Source: Bacteroidia bacterium (GTDB lineage: Bacteria > Bacteroidota > Ignavibacteria > UBA10030). Taken from it: DNA of 43,806 bases. The stretch spans positions 1-43,806 of the forward strand of contig BQML01000017.1 of assembly GCA_022180565.1 (NCBI GenBank), given 5' to 3'. Within the stretch, counting starts at the first letter, position 1. Each line of letters opens with the position of its first letter. The notes under the pieces are model-generated. The model saw only the letters and a program-made list of their open reading frames with translations, ran no database searches and was not told where the DNA came from. The position numbers and the translations under genes were made by a program. Shown here piece after piece: positions 1-8,273 of this stretch.

Positions 1-1814
1 AAGGGTTCAAAGATTCTTTCCTTCACGTCGGGCGGAATTACCACGCCCGTGTCCTGAACCGAGAGGACCACATAGGGACCGACACCGACGCCAGGGCTGA
101 GCAGTACATATTGTTCATCGAGAAAGAGATTCTCCGCCGTCAGCTTCAGCGTTCCTCCGTCGGGCATGGCATCTCTCGCGTTGATGCAGAGGTTCAGCAG
201 CACTTGATGAAGATGTGTCGCGTTCGCGGAAACCGTCCAGAGTCCTGGGGGGATGGTTGTTTCCACCCGGATCGATTTGGGAAACGTTTCCTGCAGGAAC
301 TCCGAGACTTCGTTCACCAGAGTTTCAAGGCGGATGGCCGATCGTGATCCCTCTTTTCCCCGGGCGAATCCCAGAATTTGTTTGACAATCTCCGATCCTC
401 GTTTTGCGCTGACTTCGATCATATCGATCAGGCGCAGAAGTTTGGGATCCGAAGTCTGCTTCCGCGACACCTGCACCGAAAGCAGAATCGGACCGAGGAT
501 GTTGTTCAGATCGTGCGCAATTCCGCCTGCAACCATCCCCAGGCTCTCCATGCGCTGGGCTCTCAGAAACTGTGCTTCCAGCTTCTTCTTCTCCGTCACG
601 TCTGAATCCACAACATACACGGAAGGCGTCCGGCCGGGATGACCGGCGATGAGAGTCCAGTCGCTCTCGATGATGATTTGAGATCCGTCGGCGCGCAAGA
701 ATTGTTTCGATCCCTGCCATTTTTTCCCAGTGAAAACCTGCTTCCACGCTTCGTGGAACTGCTGAACGGCTTCCTCCTCCAGTCGGGAAACGAGTTTCAA
801 GCCCAACACTTCTTCTTTCTTCCATCCGTAGATCCGCTCGGCCGACTTGTTCCAGAAGGTAATCCGGCCGTCGTGGTCGAGAACATAGATTGCCGCCGGA
901 TCCACGTCCAGAAGCGCCGCATGCTGCTGCAGAGACTCCTCCGCCTTTTTTCGTTCACTGATATCCCTTGTGACCGAGAGGACCGATGCGATCGCGCCGT
1001 TCCTGTCACGCAGAGGGGCCGCGTGTGTTTCAAGCCATCGTCTGCCGCCCTTAAGACCGGTTATCTCGAATTCGAGTCTTACCTTCTTTCCCGCATAGAC
1101 ATCCCGCAGGAGGGAGCGGAATCCCGCGTGATATTCGGGCATGATGATTGCGAATGCGGATTTTCCGACGACTGTTTCCGGGTCCTCGGCTTCAACCATG
1201 GCCAGGCCTGCCGGATTCATTTGAAGGATCCTGCCCTCCGCGTCAAGAAGCTTCACACATTCGGGCTCCGTGTTGATGATGGCCCGGAGATGTTCCTCGC
1301 TTTCACGAAGTCTTTGTTCGATCAATTGCCGCTCTTCTTCCTGCTTTCGCAGTGCGGAAACGGTTTCTTCAAGGCGTTCCACGAGGCGGGCGGAGTATTC
1401 TTTTAGTTCCGACGGGGCCTGGGAAGCCGACGGACGGTCTTTCTCCTGTTTGGCGGAGGCAAGGTCGTCCAGCGCTTTGAGAAGTTCCGGCTCAGGCAGG
1501 GGTTTACGGAAGAATCTGTCCGCCCCGGCGGAAAGGGCAGTACGCTCGTCGTCGTCGGAAGTGTAGACCGCGGAAAAGAGAATGACCGGAAGGTGAGCAA
1601 GGCCTTTCGAGGCGCGGATCATCTGGCAGAGTTCGTAGCCGTCCATGCGCGGCATGAGAATGTCCGCCACGACCGCATCGACGGAATGATCGTTCAAGGC
1701 ATAGAGGGCTGAGACCCCATCCGTTGCTTCCAACACTGCGTGTCCGCTCCGCCGCAGACGGGTTCCGATGGTTTTTCGGTGAAGTTCGCTGTCATCGACA
1801 ATCAGAATATTCAA
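1..1814 (-). CDS. Hybrid sensor histidine kinase, REC-PAS-PAS-HisKA-HATPase (C-terminus cut by window edge)
   Basis: Two-component signalling protein whose receiver domain comes first. The frame is open from a TTG at 1814 to the left edge, about 604 residues. Residues 1-125 are a receiver domain (N-terminal LNILIVDDSE, phospho-acceptor Asp51 in ADILMPRMDG, later Lys in FRKPL). A coiled linker follows, then two PAS domains at about 165-280 and 285-410, with ITGLKGGRRWLETHAAPLRD and ITFWNKSAERIYGW. The HisKA H-box is GGIAHDLNNILGP with the phosphorylated His near 434. The ATP-binding N-box is NLCINARDAMPDGG near 545, followed by a G1-like VQDTGVVIPPD; the rest lies outside the window. There is no membrane segment, so it is probably a cytoplasmic sensor. 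The TTG start is chosen because GAGGG sits about 6 nt upstream and the receiver fold begins there. The input signal is unknown. It lies 232 bp downstream of the large exported-protein operon on the same strand but has its own promoter candidate. Confidence 0.88.
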   Translation of the reverse strand, partial: MNILIVDDSELHRKTIGTRLRRSGHAVLEATDGVSALYALNDHSVDAVVADILMPRMDGYELCQMIRASKGLAHLPVILFSAVYTSDDDERTALSAGADRFFRKPLPEPELLKALDDLASAKQEKDRPSASQAPSELKEYSARLVERLEETVSALRKQEEERQLIEQRLRESEEHLRAIINTEPECVKLLDAEGRILQMNPAGLAMVEAEDPETVVGKSAFAIIMPEYHAGFRSLLRDVYAGKKVRLEFEITGLKGGRRWLETHAAPLRDRNGAIASVLSVTRDISERKKAEESLQQHAALLDVDPAAIYVLDHDGRITFWNKSAERIYGWKKEEVLGLKLVSRLEEEAVQQFHEAWKQVFTGKKWQGSKQFLRADGSQIIIESDWTLIAGHPGRTPSVYVVDSDVTEKKKLEAQFLRAQRMESLGMVAGGIAHDLNNILGPILLSVQVSRKQTSDPKLLRLIDMIEVSAKRGSEIVKQILGFARGKEGSRSAIRLETLVNEVSEFLQETFPKSIRVETTIPPGLWTVSANATHLHQVLLNLCINARDAMPDGGTLKLTAENLFLDEQYVLLSPGVGVGPYVVLSVQDTGVVIPPDVKERIFEP

Positions 1815-1947
1815 CGGCGCCCTCTTTACGATCGCTGTTGCGACAAGAAAACAGAATCCCGGTGTTCCTCCCCCGCTCGGTGGGAGGACTCAAGCGGTGT
1901 CAAAACCCGGGTCGTCATCAAAACCACACTCGCAGATTCCGGCGTTC

Positions 1948-1977
1948 AAAGTAGCCGGATTTTCCTCTCAATGTCAA
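1948..1977 (-). promoter_or_regulatory. Candidate sigma70-type promoter for the hybrid kinase
   Basis: On the minus strand TTGACA (1977-1972) is followed after 18 bp by TACTTT (1953-1948). The -10 sequence also reads TACTTTG, close to the Bacteroidota -7 motif TAnnTTTG. Transcription would start near 1941, leaving a leader of about 127 nt before the TTG at 1814. Motif match only. Confidence 0.5.
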
Positions 1978-2046
1978 GGAGTGTTCATTCCATTTCCCTC
2001 TTCCAATCTCGTTCGTGTCGTTTCGAGACACACAGCACGAACATGT

Positions 2047-4116
2047 TCATCTTGATACACGATCGTGTTCGGATGTCTTCGGAACTTCGCCGATGATTGC
2101 TGCGGCCTCATCGAATTTTCCCGTCCTGTGCAGAATTTCGATCACAGCTTCCTTAAGGACTGCATTTCCGGGATTGGATCGGTAGCGCGCAACCCAGCGG
2201 CGCGCAAGATCGTGAAGGCCGCCCATGGTCCCGGAAAGCCGCATAACATCCTCGTACCGTTTTCGTTCCTGCGGTTCAAGGGCGAGTGCGCGTTCATAAG
2301 AGACCAGCGCCTCCCCGAGCCGCCCAAAGCGTTCAAGTTCCCTTCCCAGTTCCGCATGCGCGGGACCATATCCCGGTGTCAGTCTCGTTGCCGATTCGAA
2401 GCGGGCAAGGGATTGCACAGAGTCACCGTTGGTTCGGAAGAACTGGCCTGCAAGGTAATGAAGGCGGCCCGATTCGCTGTGGGCGGGAAGAATCCGTTGC
2501 AGCAAGGCTTCCATGTCCGCGGCGGGAAAGGATCCGGCAAGAAACCAGAACACGGCCTCCGCAATCGATCCCGATTCTTCATACTGCTCGCGATCGCGCC
2601 GGCGATCCTGAAGAGGAGCTTCGTTGATGTCGTTTGCTGCAGCCAGAAAGAGGGTTTCAGTTCTTTCGAGCCGGGCTAAAGCCTTTCTCAGAGCCGTTTC
2701 TGCAAGTTCAAACGCGCGCGCGGCTGAAGTATCTCTGACCATCAACGAAAGACGATAATAGGCAAGGGGATCATCCGTGCGCGTGCTGACAGCGACCGTA
2801 TAGCATGCGCCTGCCTCCCGACGGTTACCAGTATTCTCAAGGCACCACCCCAGAAGCGTACTCACCTCTCCGTCCGGTCTCGTTCGGTACAACGCCTGCA
2901 GAAGGGGCAAGGCATCATTCCACCGACGCATCCTGAGAAACAGGCGGGCAAGTTTCATGAGTGCGTCCGGCTGATCGCCGTTCCAGGCGAGGATTTTCCT
3001 GTACTCCCGTATCGCACCGACCGCGCTGTCGGCGCGCTCGAACGTTCTTGCCGTCAAGAATGCGGAGGCGATTGAATCTCCCGACAGGATACCGAATGTT
3101 CGGTATGCTATCCTTGCTTCCTCCCATTGTTCGGCAAGTTCCCAGGCCTCACCGAGTCTGAGATGCACTGCGGCATCCGACGGAAACCTCCGGGCCTCCT
3201 GTTCGAGAACTCCAGCCGCCGCCTTCATGTCGAACCGCTTGCGGTGGATTTCCGCCAATGCCGCGTAGACTTCCCGCCGCTCGGGATGATTCCTGAGAAT
3301 CTCTTCAAGGACGGCAATGCCTTCGACCACTCGTTCGTTCAGGATCAGCGCATCGGCGTACAGCAAGTCTCCGTCCGCGTTGGTTGGAAGCAGGCTCCTT
3401 AGGCGTTCCGCCGTTTCAAGCAGTGCGGCCCGATCGTTCAGTTCATAGCGTGCCTTTGCCTGGATTCGTAAGAGACTTGTGTCAGGCCCGCAGAGCGCCA
3501 TACCCCGCCGGGCGACCTCTTCCCCTTTGCTCCACTCATTCTGCCGGAGAGCAATGGCCCCCCATACTCTGAACAATTCCACATCCGGCTCACCCAGAGC
3601 TACTGCCTCCTTCACCAGGCGCTCTGCTTCCTCGTCATCTCCGGCATTGTAGGCGGACCCCGCCGCGGCATGATAGAGAGACACGAGTCGCTTCCGGATG
3701 GCATTCTTGAGTTCCGTCGGAGAATTGATCGCCTTATCGACTTTTTCATAGAGGCGACGATAGAGCGGCACAGCCTCGTCGAGGCGTCCGAGACCGATTA
3801 TCGCATCAGCTCTGGCCAGTTCGAGTCCCACATCTTCGGGGGAGTGTCGCAATCCTGCCTCTGCCACTCGAAGCGCCGCTTCAGACTGCTCCGTCGCGAG
3901 ATACGCCATGGCAAGCTGACGATACGCCTCGCTTTGAAGGGAATCCAGGGCGAGGACTTCGTGAAGGAGAGCAATGGCAGACCGAAAATCACGCGCTTCC
4001 ACCATCTCAATGGCTCTGTTGACGAGCACGTCGGGAGTCTGGCCCTCAAGCGGGCTGGCGGTCATACAGCCGAAGAGGAAGGTTGTTATTGAAAGAAGAA
4101 GACGGCGCGATTTCAT
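2047..4116 (-). CDS. Large TPR-repeat lipoprotein
   Basis: A 689-residue protein made almost entirely of tetratricopeptide-like helical hairpins. The N-terminus has a charged MKSRR start, a hydrophobic stretch and LFGC at residues 14-17, a plausible lipobox (Phe at -2 is less usual), so Cys17 may be lipidated. TPR signatures recur throughout, for example EAYRQLAMAYLATEQSEAAL near 60-80, AAVHLRLGEAWELAEQWEEA near 315-335 and GPAHAELGRELERFGRLGEA near 575-600. Such solenoids bind other proteins; a periplasmic or outer-membrane scaffold role is inferred. It is the last gene of the five-gene exported operon: its ATG overlaps the stop of the upstream gene as ATGA (4113-4116), which implies translational coupling. 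The stop at 2047 is followed by a small GTGTC/GACAC hairpin (2015-2031) without a clear U-tract. The partner is unknown. Confidence 0.85.
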   Translation of the reverse strand: MKSRRLLLSITTFLFGCMTASPLEGQTPDVLVNRAIEMVEARDFRSAIALLHEVLALDSLQSEAYRQLAMAYLATEQSEAALRVAEAGLRHSPEDVGLELARADAIIGLGRLDEAVPLYRRLYEKVDKAINSPTELKNAIRKRLVSLYHAAAGSAYNAGDDEEAERLVKEAVALGEPDVELFRVWGAIALRQNEWSKGEEVARRGMALCGPDTSLLRIQAKARYELNDRAALLETAERLRSLLPTNADGDLLYADALILNERVVEGIAVLEEILRNHPERREVYAALAEIHRKRFDMKAAAGVLEQEARRFPSDAAVHLRLGEAWELAEQWEEARIAYRTFGILSGDSIASAFLTARTFERADSAVGAIREYRKILAWNGDQPDALMKLARLFLRMRRWNDALPLLQALYRTRPDGEVSTLLGWCLENTGNRREAGACYTVAVSTRTDDPLAYYRLSLMVRDTSAARAFELAETALRKALARLERTETLFLAAANDINEAPLQDRRRDREQYEESGSIAEAVFWFLAGSFPAADMEALLQRILPAHSESGRLHYLAGQFFRTNGDSVQSLARFESATRLTPGYGPAHAELGRELERFGRLGEALVSYERALALEPQERKRYEDVMRLSGTMGGLHDLARRWVARYRSNPGNAVLKEAVIEILHRTGKFDEAAAIIGEVPKTSEHDRVSR

Positions 4117-7100
4117 TTCAGGAAGATGAGCCGACGGGATATGCGGCCGTTGGGACCGCTCAGGGTGTAAAAGTAAACGCCGCTGGAAAGATCGGTAGGC
4201 TGAAATACGACTTCGTGGGGACCGGCATCAAGAACATCGTTGATGATCTCCGATACCCTGCGGCCGAGGAGATCGTAAATCTCCAACCGGATTTTCTGTT
4301 TCACGGGGAGAGAAAATGTGATCGTCGTGGACGGGTTGAACGGATTGGGGTAATTCTGATAAAGCGCGAAGGCTTCAGGGCGGCGGACGATCGTTACCAC
4401 TGCAGAGGCCCGCGTGCGCGCCGACCTGTCGGCGACCGTCACGGTAAGCGTGTCGTTTCCGACAAACCCCTCAAAAGCGGTATAGGAGACCTCGCCGCGC
4501 GGATCAAAGAGGACAGAACCGTGCTTTTGCCCTTCTACCGCGACCAACGTCAGGAGTTCTCCTTCGGGATCGGTAGCCCTCTGCAGGACATCAAAAACCA
4601 CACGGCTCCCTTCATACACACGCACCGACAAAGAAGCGACCAGTGGGGCCTGGTTTGATGAGGGTGTCAAAAGAAATGCGCGAATCATACCGTTCTTGTT
4701 TCCGGTTCCCACGATAGCCGAGCCGTTGTTGATCGCTCTCGCCTCCAGCAGGACCCATTCACCCGTTTGCGGGATCGCATCATTCAAATCGAAGGGGGTT
4801 CCTCTGATCCAGATTGTGGCGCGCAGGTGATCCATGGATGTTTTCAACAACATCGCATTCGTCGGAGATGAAAACCAAACCGGATGTGAAGGGCGAACTA
4901 CGGCAGAGGCCGGCAAATCGACCGTCCCGGAAACCCCCACTCCGATTCCATCGTTGTTCAGCGAGTAAAGCTCTGCGAAATTTCCACTCAGGACAGGAAG
5001 AACGGTGATTGCACCTGCCGGATTCCACACTGCGGGGCTGATACCCGTGGAGGTCTGGAAACTCCCGGCGCTGTATCCCGAATCATTCAGAGCAAAAGCA
5101 CGTGCAGCGCCAAGGCTCGTATCTATCCGTATCCATCCTGAATCCGGCGTACCGTAGGCCGCGCGTGAACCAGAGGCTTGATCCTGAACATATCCCGCAA
5201 AACCACTCGCCGCATTGACGTCGAATGCCTCACTCACTCTCCCCGGCAAATCCGCGAATTGGAGACCGCCGCCGGACCAGACGGACCAGGAAAATGCCCT
5301 AAGGCCAGAGCCGTCCGATGCGGATCCCACGACGATACCCGCGGCATTGATTCCAAAAGCGGCCCCCATCTCTTCCGGTGTTCCTGCAGGCGTCATCAGG
5401 GAATCGTTCACCCAGGCAACTGCCCGAAACCTCCCATTGGTCTGCCAGACCCCCGCGATGCGACCGCTGTCATTCAGCGCAATCGCTTGTGCCGGCCCGG
5501 AATCGGGCACGGAGAGGAGCCGCAGGGTATCGTTTCTCCAGAGAAAGGGCAGAATCTTTCCGGAAGCATCGGTTGAGGCGCCAACGACATGATTCGAGTC
5601 ATTGAGACCATAGGCCCGGCTTATCGTTCCGCCGAGAGTGCCGAGATCGGTGATATCGTACGCCAGAAGGATGACTTCAATCCGAACGGTTGCTGTATCT
5701 CTTCCCTGGAATCCGTCATGCACGACATAGCGGAGACTGTCCATCCCGACGAAATTCATATCGGGTGTGTAGAACACCTTTCCGTCAACCACCGATGCCG
5801 CTCCGTTGGGCGGATCATCTACCGCCGCCAGAATTAAGGCATCGTTGTCGGGATCGCTGTCGTTGGCCAGTACATCGATCAAAGCGCTCGTGTTCTGCCG
5901 TACTGTTGCCTGATCATCAAGCGCCGTGGGAGGTCTATTGGGTGGACGAACCGTTATCGACAGCGTCGCCACAGCAACCGGCGTGCCTTTGCCGTCCTCA
6001 ACCGCATAGATCAAGCTATCCCGCCCCGTGAAGCCGGGAGCGGGAGCATAAGTGACGGTTCCGAGAACCGGGTCGACGGACGTCACCGAACCGTTGACAG
6101 GGTTCTGGACGATGGTAAGGGTTGAAGGATCAGGAGCATAGTTCGGGGCGACGCTGTCGTTGGCAACGACTGCGACGGTCACCGAAGAGTCAGCAAACGT
6201 AACGCCGGTATCGTTCACGCCGGCGCGGATGGTGAACCGGAGGGCCGCCTCATTCGACACGACTGCCGAGTCGTTCTTCACAGTGTAAAACAGGCTGTCG
6301 GGACCCTCTACAGAAAGAAAGGGAACGTATCGAATCGTGCCCATGACCGAATCGACAGAAGCACTTCCGAGCGAAGGACTTCTTGTGATCACGAGCGTTG
6401 CCGGATTGAGAGGAACGGACCCGGCGCTGTCATTGCGAAGAACTTCAAAAACAACGGGGGTGTTCACACCAAGAGAGATGAGAGAATCGTCGACTGCGAC
6501 GGGTTGATCTGCCGCCACAACAAGGATTTGCACAGATGCAGTGTTCGATCGTACGCCGTAATTGTCGGTCACAGAATACTGCAGACTATCCGGTCCCGCG
6601 TAGTCAAGATTGGGAACATAGGATATCCGTCCTAGGATTGTGTCTACCGACGCCACTCCGTTGGTCGGAGGCGATTCGATCCTGAGACTGGTAAGGACAA
6701 ATGCGCCATCTGTGACCATGTCATTGTCAAGTACCGTGATCATCGCTGTGTCATTCCTTGCAACAACCGCAGAATCATCTGCGGCGAAGGGTCTCAGGCG
6801 TACGAAAATTTTCACCGTGGCCACGGCCACCGTAGTGCCGAAGCTATCATTCACTTTATAGATCAAACTATCCACACCGGTAAAGCCGGAATCGGGAGAA
6901 TAACTGATGGAGCCTGTAACGGTGTCTACAGACAGGAGGGTTCCATGGGAGGGAGAGCTCAGCACAGCGAGCGTTGAGGGATCCGGCGGAAAATCGTTGA
7001 TGATTTCGTCGTTGGCAATCACGTTGACGACAACCGCCGAATCTCGCACCGTCACGGCCGAGTCATTCACTTCGGCCCTCACGGTAAGGGCCATCACTCC

Positions 7101-8273
7101 CTCGTTCGACGTAAGACCGGAATCATTCATGACCGTGTAGAAGAGCGTATCTGCGCCCACGAAGTTGAGACTCGGCAAATACCGTACGGTAAAGCCTGTA
7201 GTATCCACAAAGGCGAACCCGCCCGAGGGCAAGCGCGTAAGCGTAAGTGTTGAAGGAATCAACGGCACTCCAAACGTGGAATCGTTTGCCAACACATCGA
7301 TCGTGACGGGGGTATTCCGTCCAAGCGAAATGATTTCATCGGGCATTGCCAGCGGAGCGTCGGCATTGATCACTCTCACGACAACGGAAGTCAGCTCAGA
7401 GAACCCGCCGTCGTTATCTCTTACAAAGTAGGCGAACGTATCAATACCGGAGAATCCGGGGTTGGGCGTGTAAGTAATCGCCCCTGTGGCTGTATCAACA
7501 ACGATAGAGCCGGAATCGGGAAGGATTTCACTTCCGACCGACGAGGGGTCGAGCGTCCCGTCGGTATCCGTGTCATTTGCCAACACATCGATGGTGACAG
7601 GAGTATTTCGAGCCGTCATCGCCGAATCGGGGATCGTGATCGGCAGATTGTTGATGGAGATGTAGATGGTGACGGGATTCGAGGGTGTTCCATCGTTGTC
7701 CGACACGACAAACGTAAGCGAATCCGACCCCCGGACATCCGTATTCGGCGTGTAGGTAATTTCGCCGAACGTTCCGTCAACAAAGACCGACCCACGCGCA
7801 GGGGGACGCGTGACGGTCGTTGTGGCGACATCGACAAACCCATCCGCGTCGAACACATAGTCGGTGACAAGAACAACGAGCGGTGTGTTCACAGGCGTCG
7901 TCAGAAAACCGTCAAACCCGAACGGCGCAAAGTTGATCAAAATCCGTACAGTAGCGGCGTTCGACACATTGGAACTTGTGTCACTGACTGTGTACTGGAG
8001 ACTGTCTCGTCCGCGTTGCCCCGGAGAAGGAGTATAGAGAATCCAACCGGGCAGGCTTCCTGACTGTGCGTTTCCGAGGGTCGGCGGAGTCACGATCGTG
8101 ACGCTTGCGGAGTCGATATCTCCCTGCGGATCGGAATCGTTTGCGAGAACATCTATTTCAATTGCAGTTCCGGGATTTGTCCTCACGGTATCGTCGAGGG
8201 CAACAGGCGTCTGGGCTCGCGACACTGCCGCGACGACGAAGAGAACAGCCCAACCATAAACCGGTTTTCTCAT
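4113..8273 (-). CDS. Secreted cadherin-like tandem-repeat and HAF-repeat protein with T9SS sorting domain
   Basis: About 1386 residues, exported and probably surface-attached or released by type IX secretion. A signal peptide (MRKPVYGWAVLFVVAAVSRAQ) is followed by nine tandem cadherin-like/Big_9-type domains of about 93 residues each (residues 22-866). Each opens with a variant of DxxxxxxNTPVxIDVLANDSD and closes with a Y-x-P-x-x-x-F-x-G-x-D-S-L strand. Residues about 870-1190 are HAF-type repeats (ITDLGTLGGTISRAYGLND, then repeated xALNDSGxxxG). One more cadherin-like domain spans 1205-1300, then a type A T9SS tail from about 1307 (YQNYPNPFNPSTTITF, GRRVSEI, SSGVYFYTL, RRLIFLK). The ATG at 8273 overlaps the upstream TGA as TGATG; a GTG one codon earlier is also possible, and GAGGAG serves either. 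These repeat families usually give extended adhesive stalks; the ligand is unknown. Confidence 0.9.
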   Translation of the reverse strand: MRKPVYGWAVLFVVAAVSRAQTPVALDDTVRTNPGTAIEIDVLANDSDPQGDIDSASVTIVTPPTLGNAQSGSLPGWILYTPSPGQRGRDSLQYTVSDTSSNVSNAATVRILINFAPFGFDGFLTTPVNTPLVVLVTDYVFDADGFVDVATTTVTRPPARGSVFVDGTFGEITYTPNTDVRGSDSLTFVVSDNDGTPSNPVTIYISINNLPITIPDSAMTARNTPVTIDVLANDTDTDGTLDPSSVGSEILPDSGSIVVDTATGAITYTPNPGFSGIDTFAYFVRDNDGGFSELTSVVVRVINADAPLAMPDEIISLGRNTPVTIDVLANDSTFGVPLIPSTLTLTRLPSGGFAFVDTTGFTVRYLPSLNFVGADTLFYTVMNDSGLTSNEGVMALTVRAEVNDSAVTVRDSAVVVNVIANDEIINDFPPDPSTLAVLSSPSHGTLLSVDTVTGSISYSPDSGFTGVDSLIYKVNDSFGTTVAVATVKIFVRLRPFAADDSAVVARNDTAMITVLDNDMVTDGAFVLTSLRIESPPTNGVASVDTILGRISYVPNLDYAGPDSLQYSVTDNYGVRSNTASVQILVVAADQPVAVDDSLISLGVNTPVVFEVLRNDSAGSVPLNPATLVITRSPSLGSASVDSVMGTIRYVPFLSVEGPDSLFYTVKNDSAVVSNEAALRFTIRAGVNDTGVTFADSSVTVAVVANDSVAPNYAPDPSTLTIVQNPVNGSVTSVDPVLGTVTYAPAPGFTGRDSLIYAVEDGKGTPVAVATLSITVRPPNRPPTALDDQATVRQNTSALIDVLANDSDPDNDALILAAVDDPPNGAASVVDGKVFYTPDMNFVGMDSLRYVVHDGFQGRDTATVRIEVILLAYDITDLGTLGGTISRAYGLNDSNHVVGASTDASGKILPFLWRNDTLRLLSVPDSGPAQAIALNDSGRIAGVWQTNGRFRAVAWVNDSLMTPAGTPEEMGAAFGINAAGIVVGSASDGSGLRAFSWSVWSGGGLQFADLPGRVSEAFDVNAASGFAGYVQDQASGSRAAYGTPDSGWIRIDTSLGAARAFALNDSGYSAGSFQTSTGISPAVWNPAGAITVLPVLSGNFAELYSLNNDGIGVGVSGTVDLPASAVVRPSHPVWFSSPTNAMLLKTSMDHLRATIWIRGTPFDLNDAIPQTGEWVLLEARAINNGSAIVGTGNKNGMIRAFLLTPSSNQAPLVASLSVRVYEGSRVVFDVLQRATDPEGELLTLVAVEGQKHGSVLFDPRGEVSYTAFEGFVGNDTLTVTVADRSARTRASAVVTIVRRPEAFALYQNYPNPFNPSTTITFSLPVKQKIRLEIYDLLGRRVSEIINDVLDAGPHEVVFQPTDLSSGVYFYTLSGPNGRISRRLIFLK

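Noticed and set aside
2039..2068. Palindromes GAACATGTTC and ACACGATCGTGT near the TPR gene stop, as a LexA-like operator
   Set aside because: The spacing does not fit the GAAC-N4-GTTC LexA box, the second palindrome lies in the coding end of the TPR gene, and the hybrid kinase promoter is 60 bp or more away.
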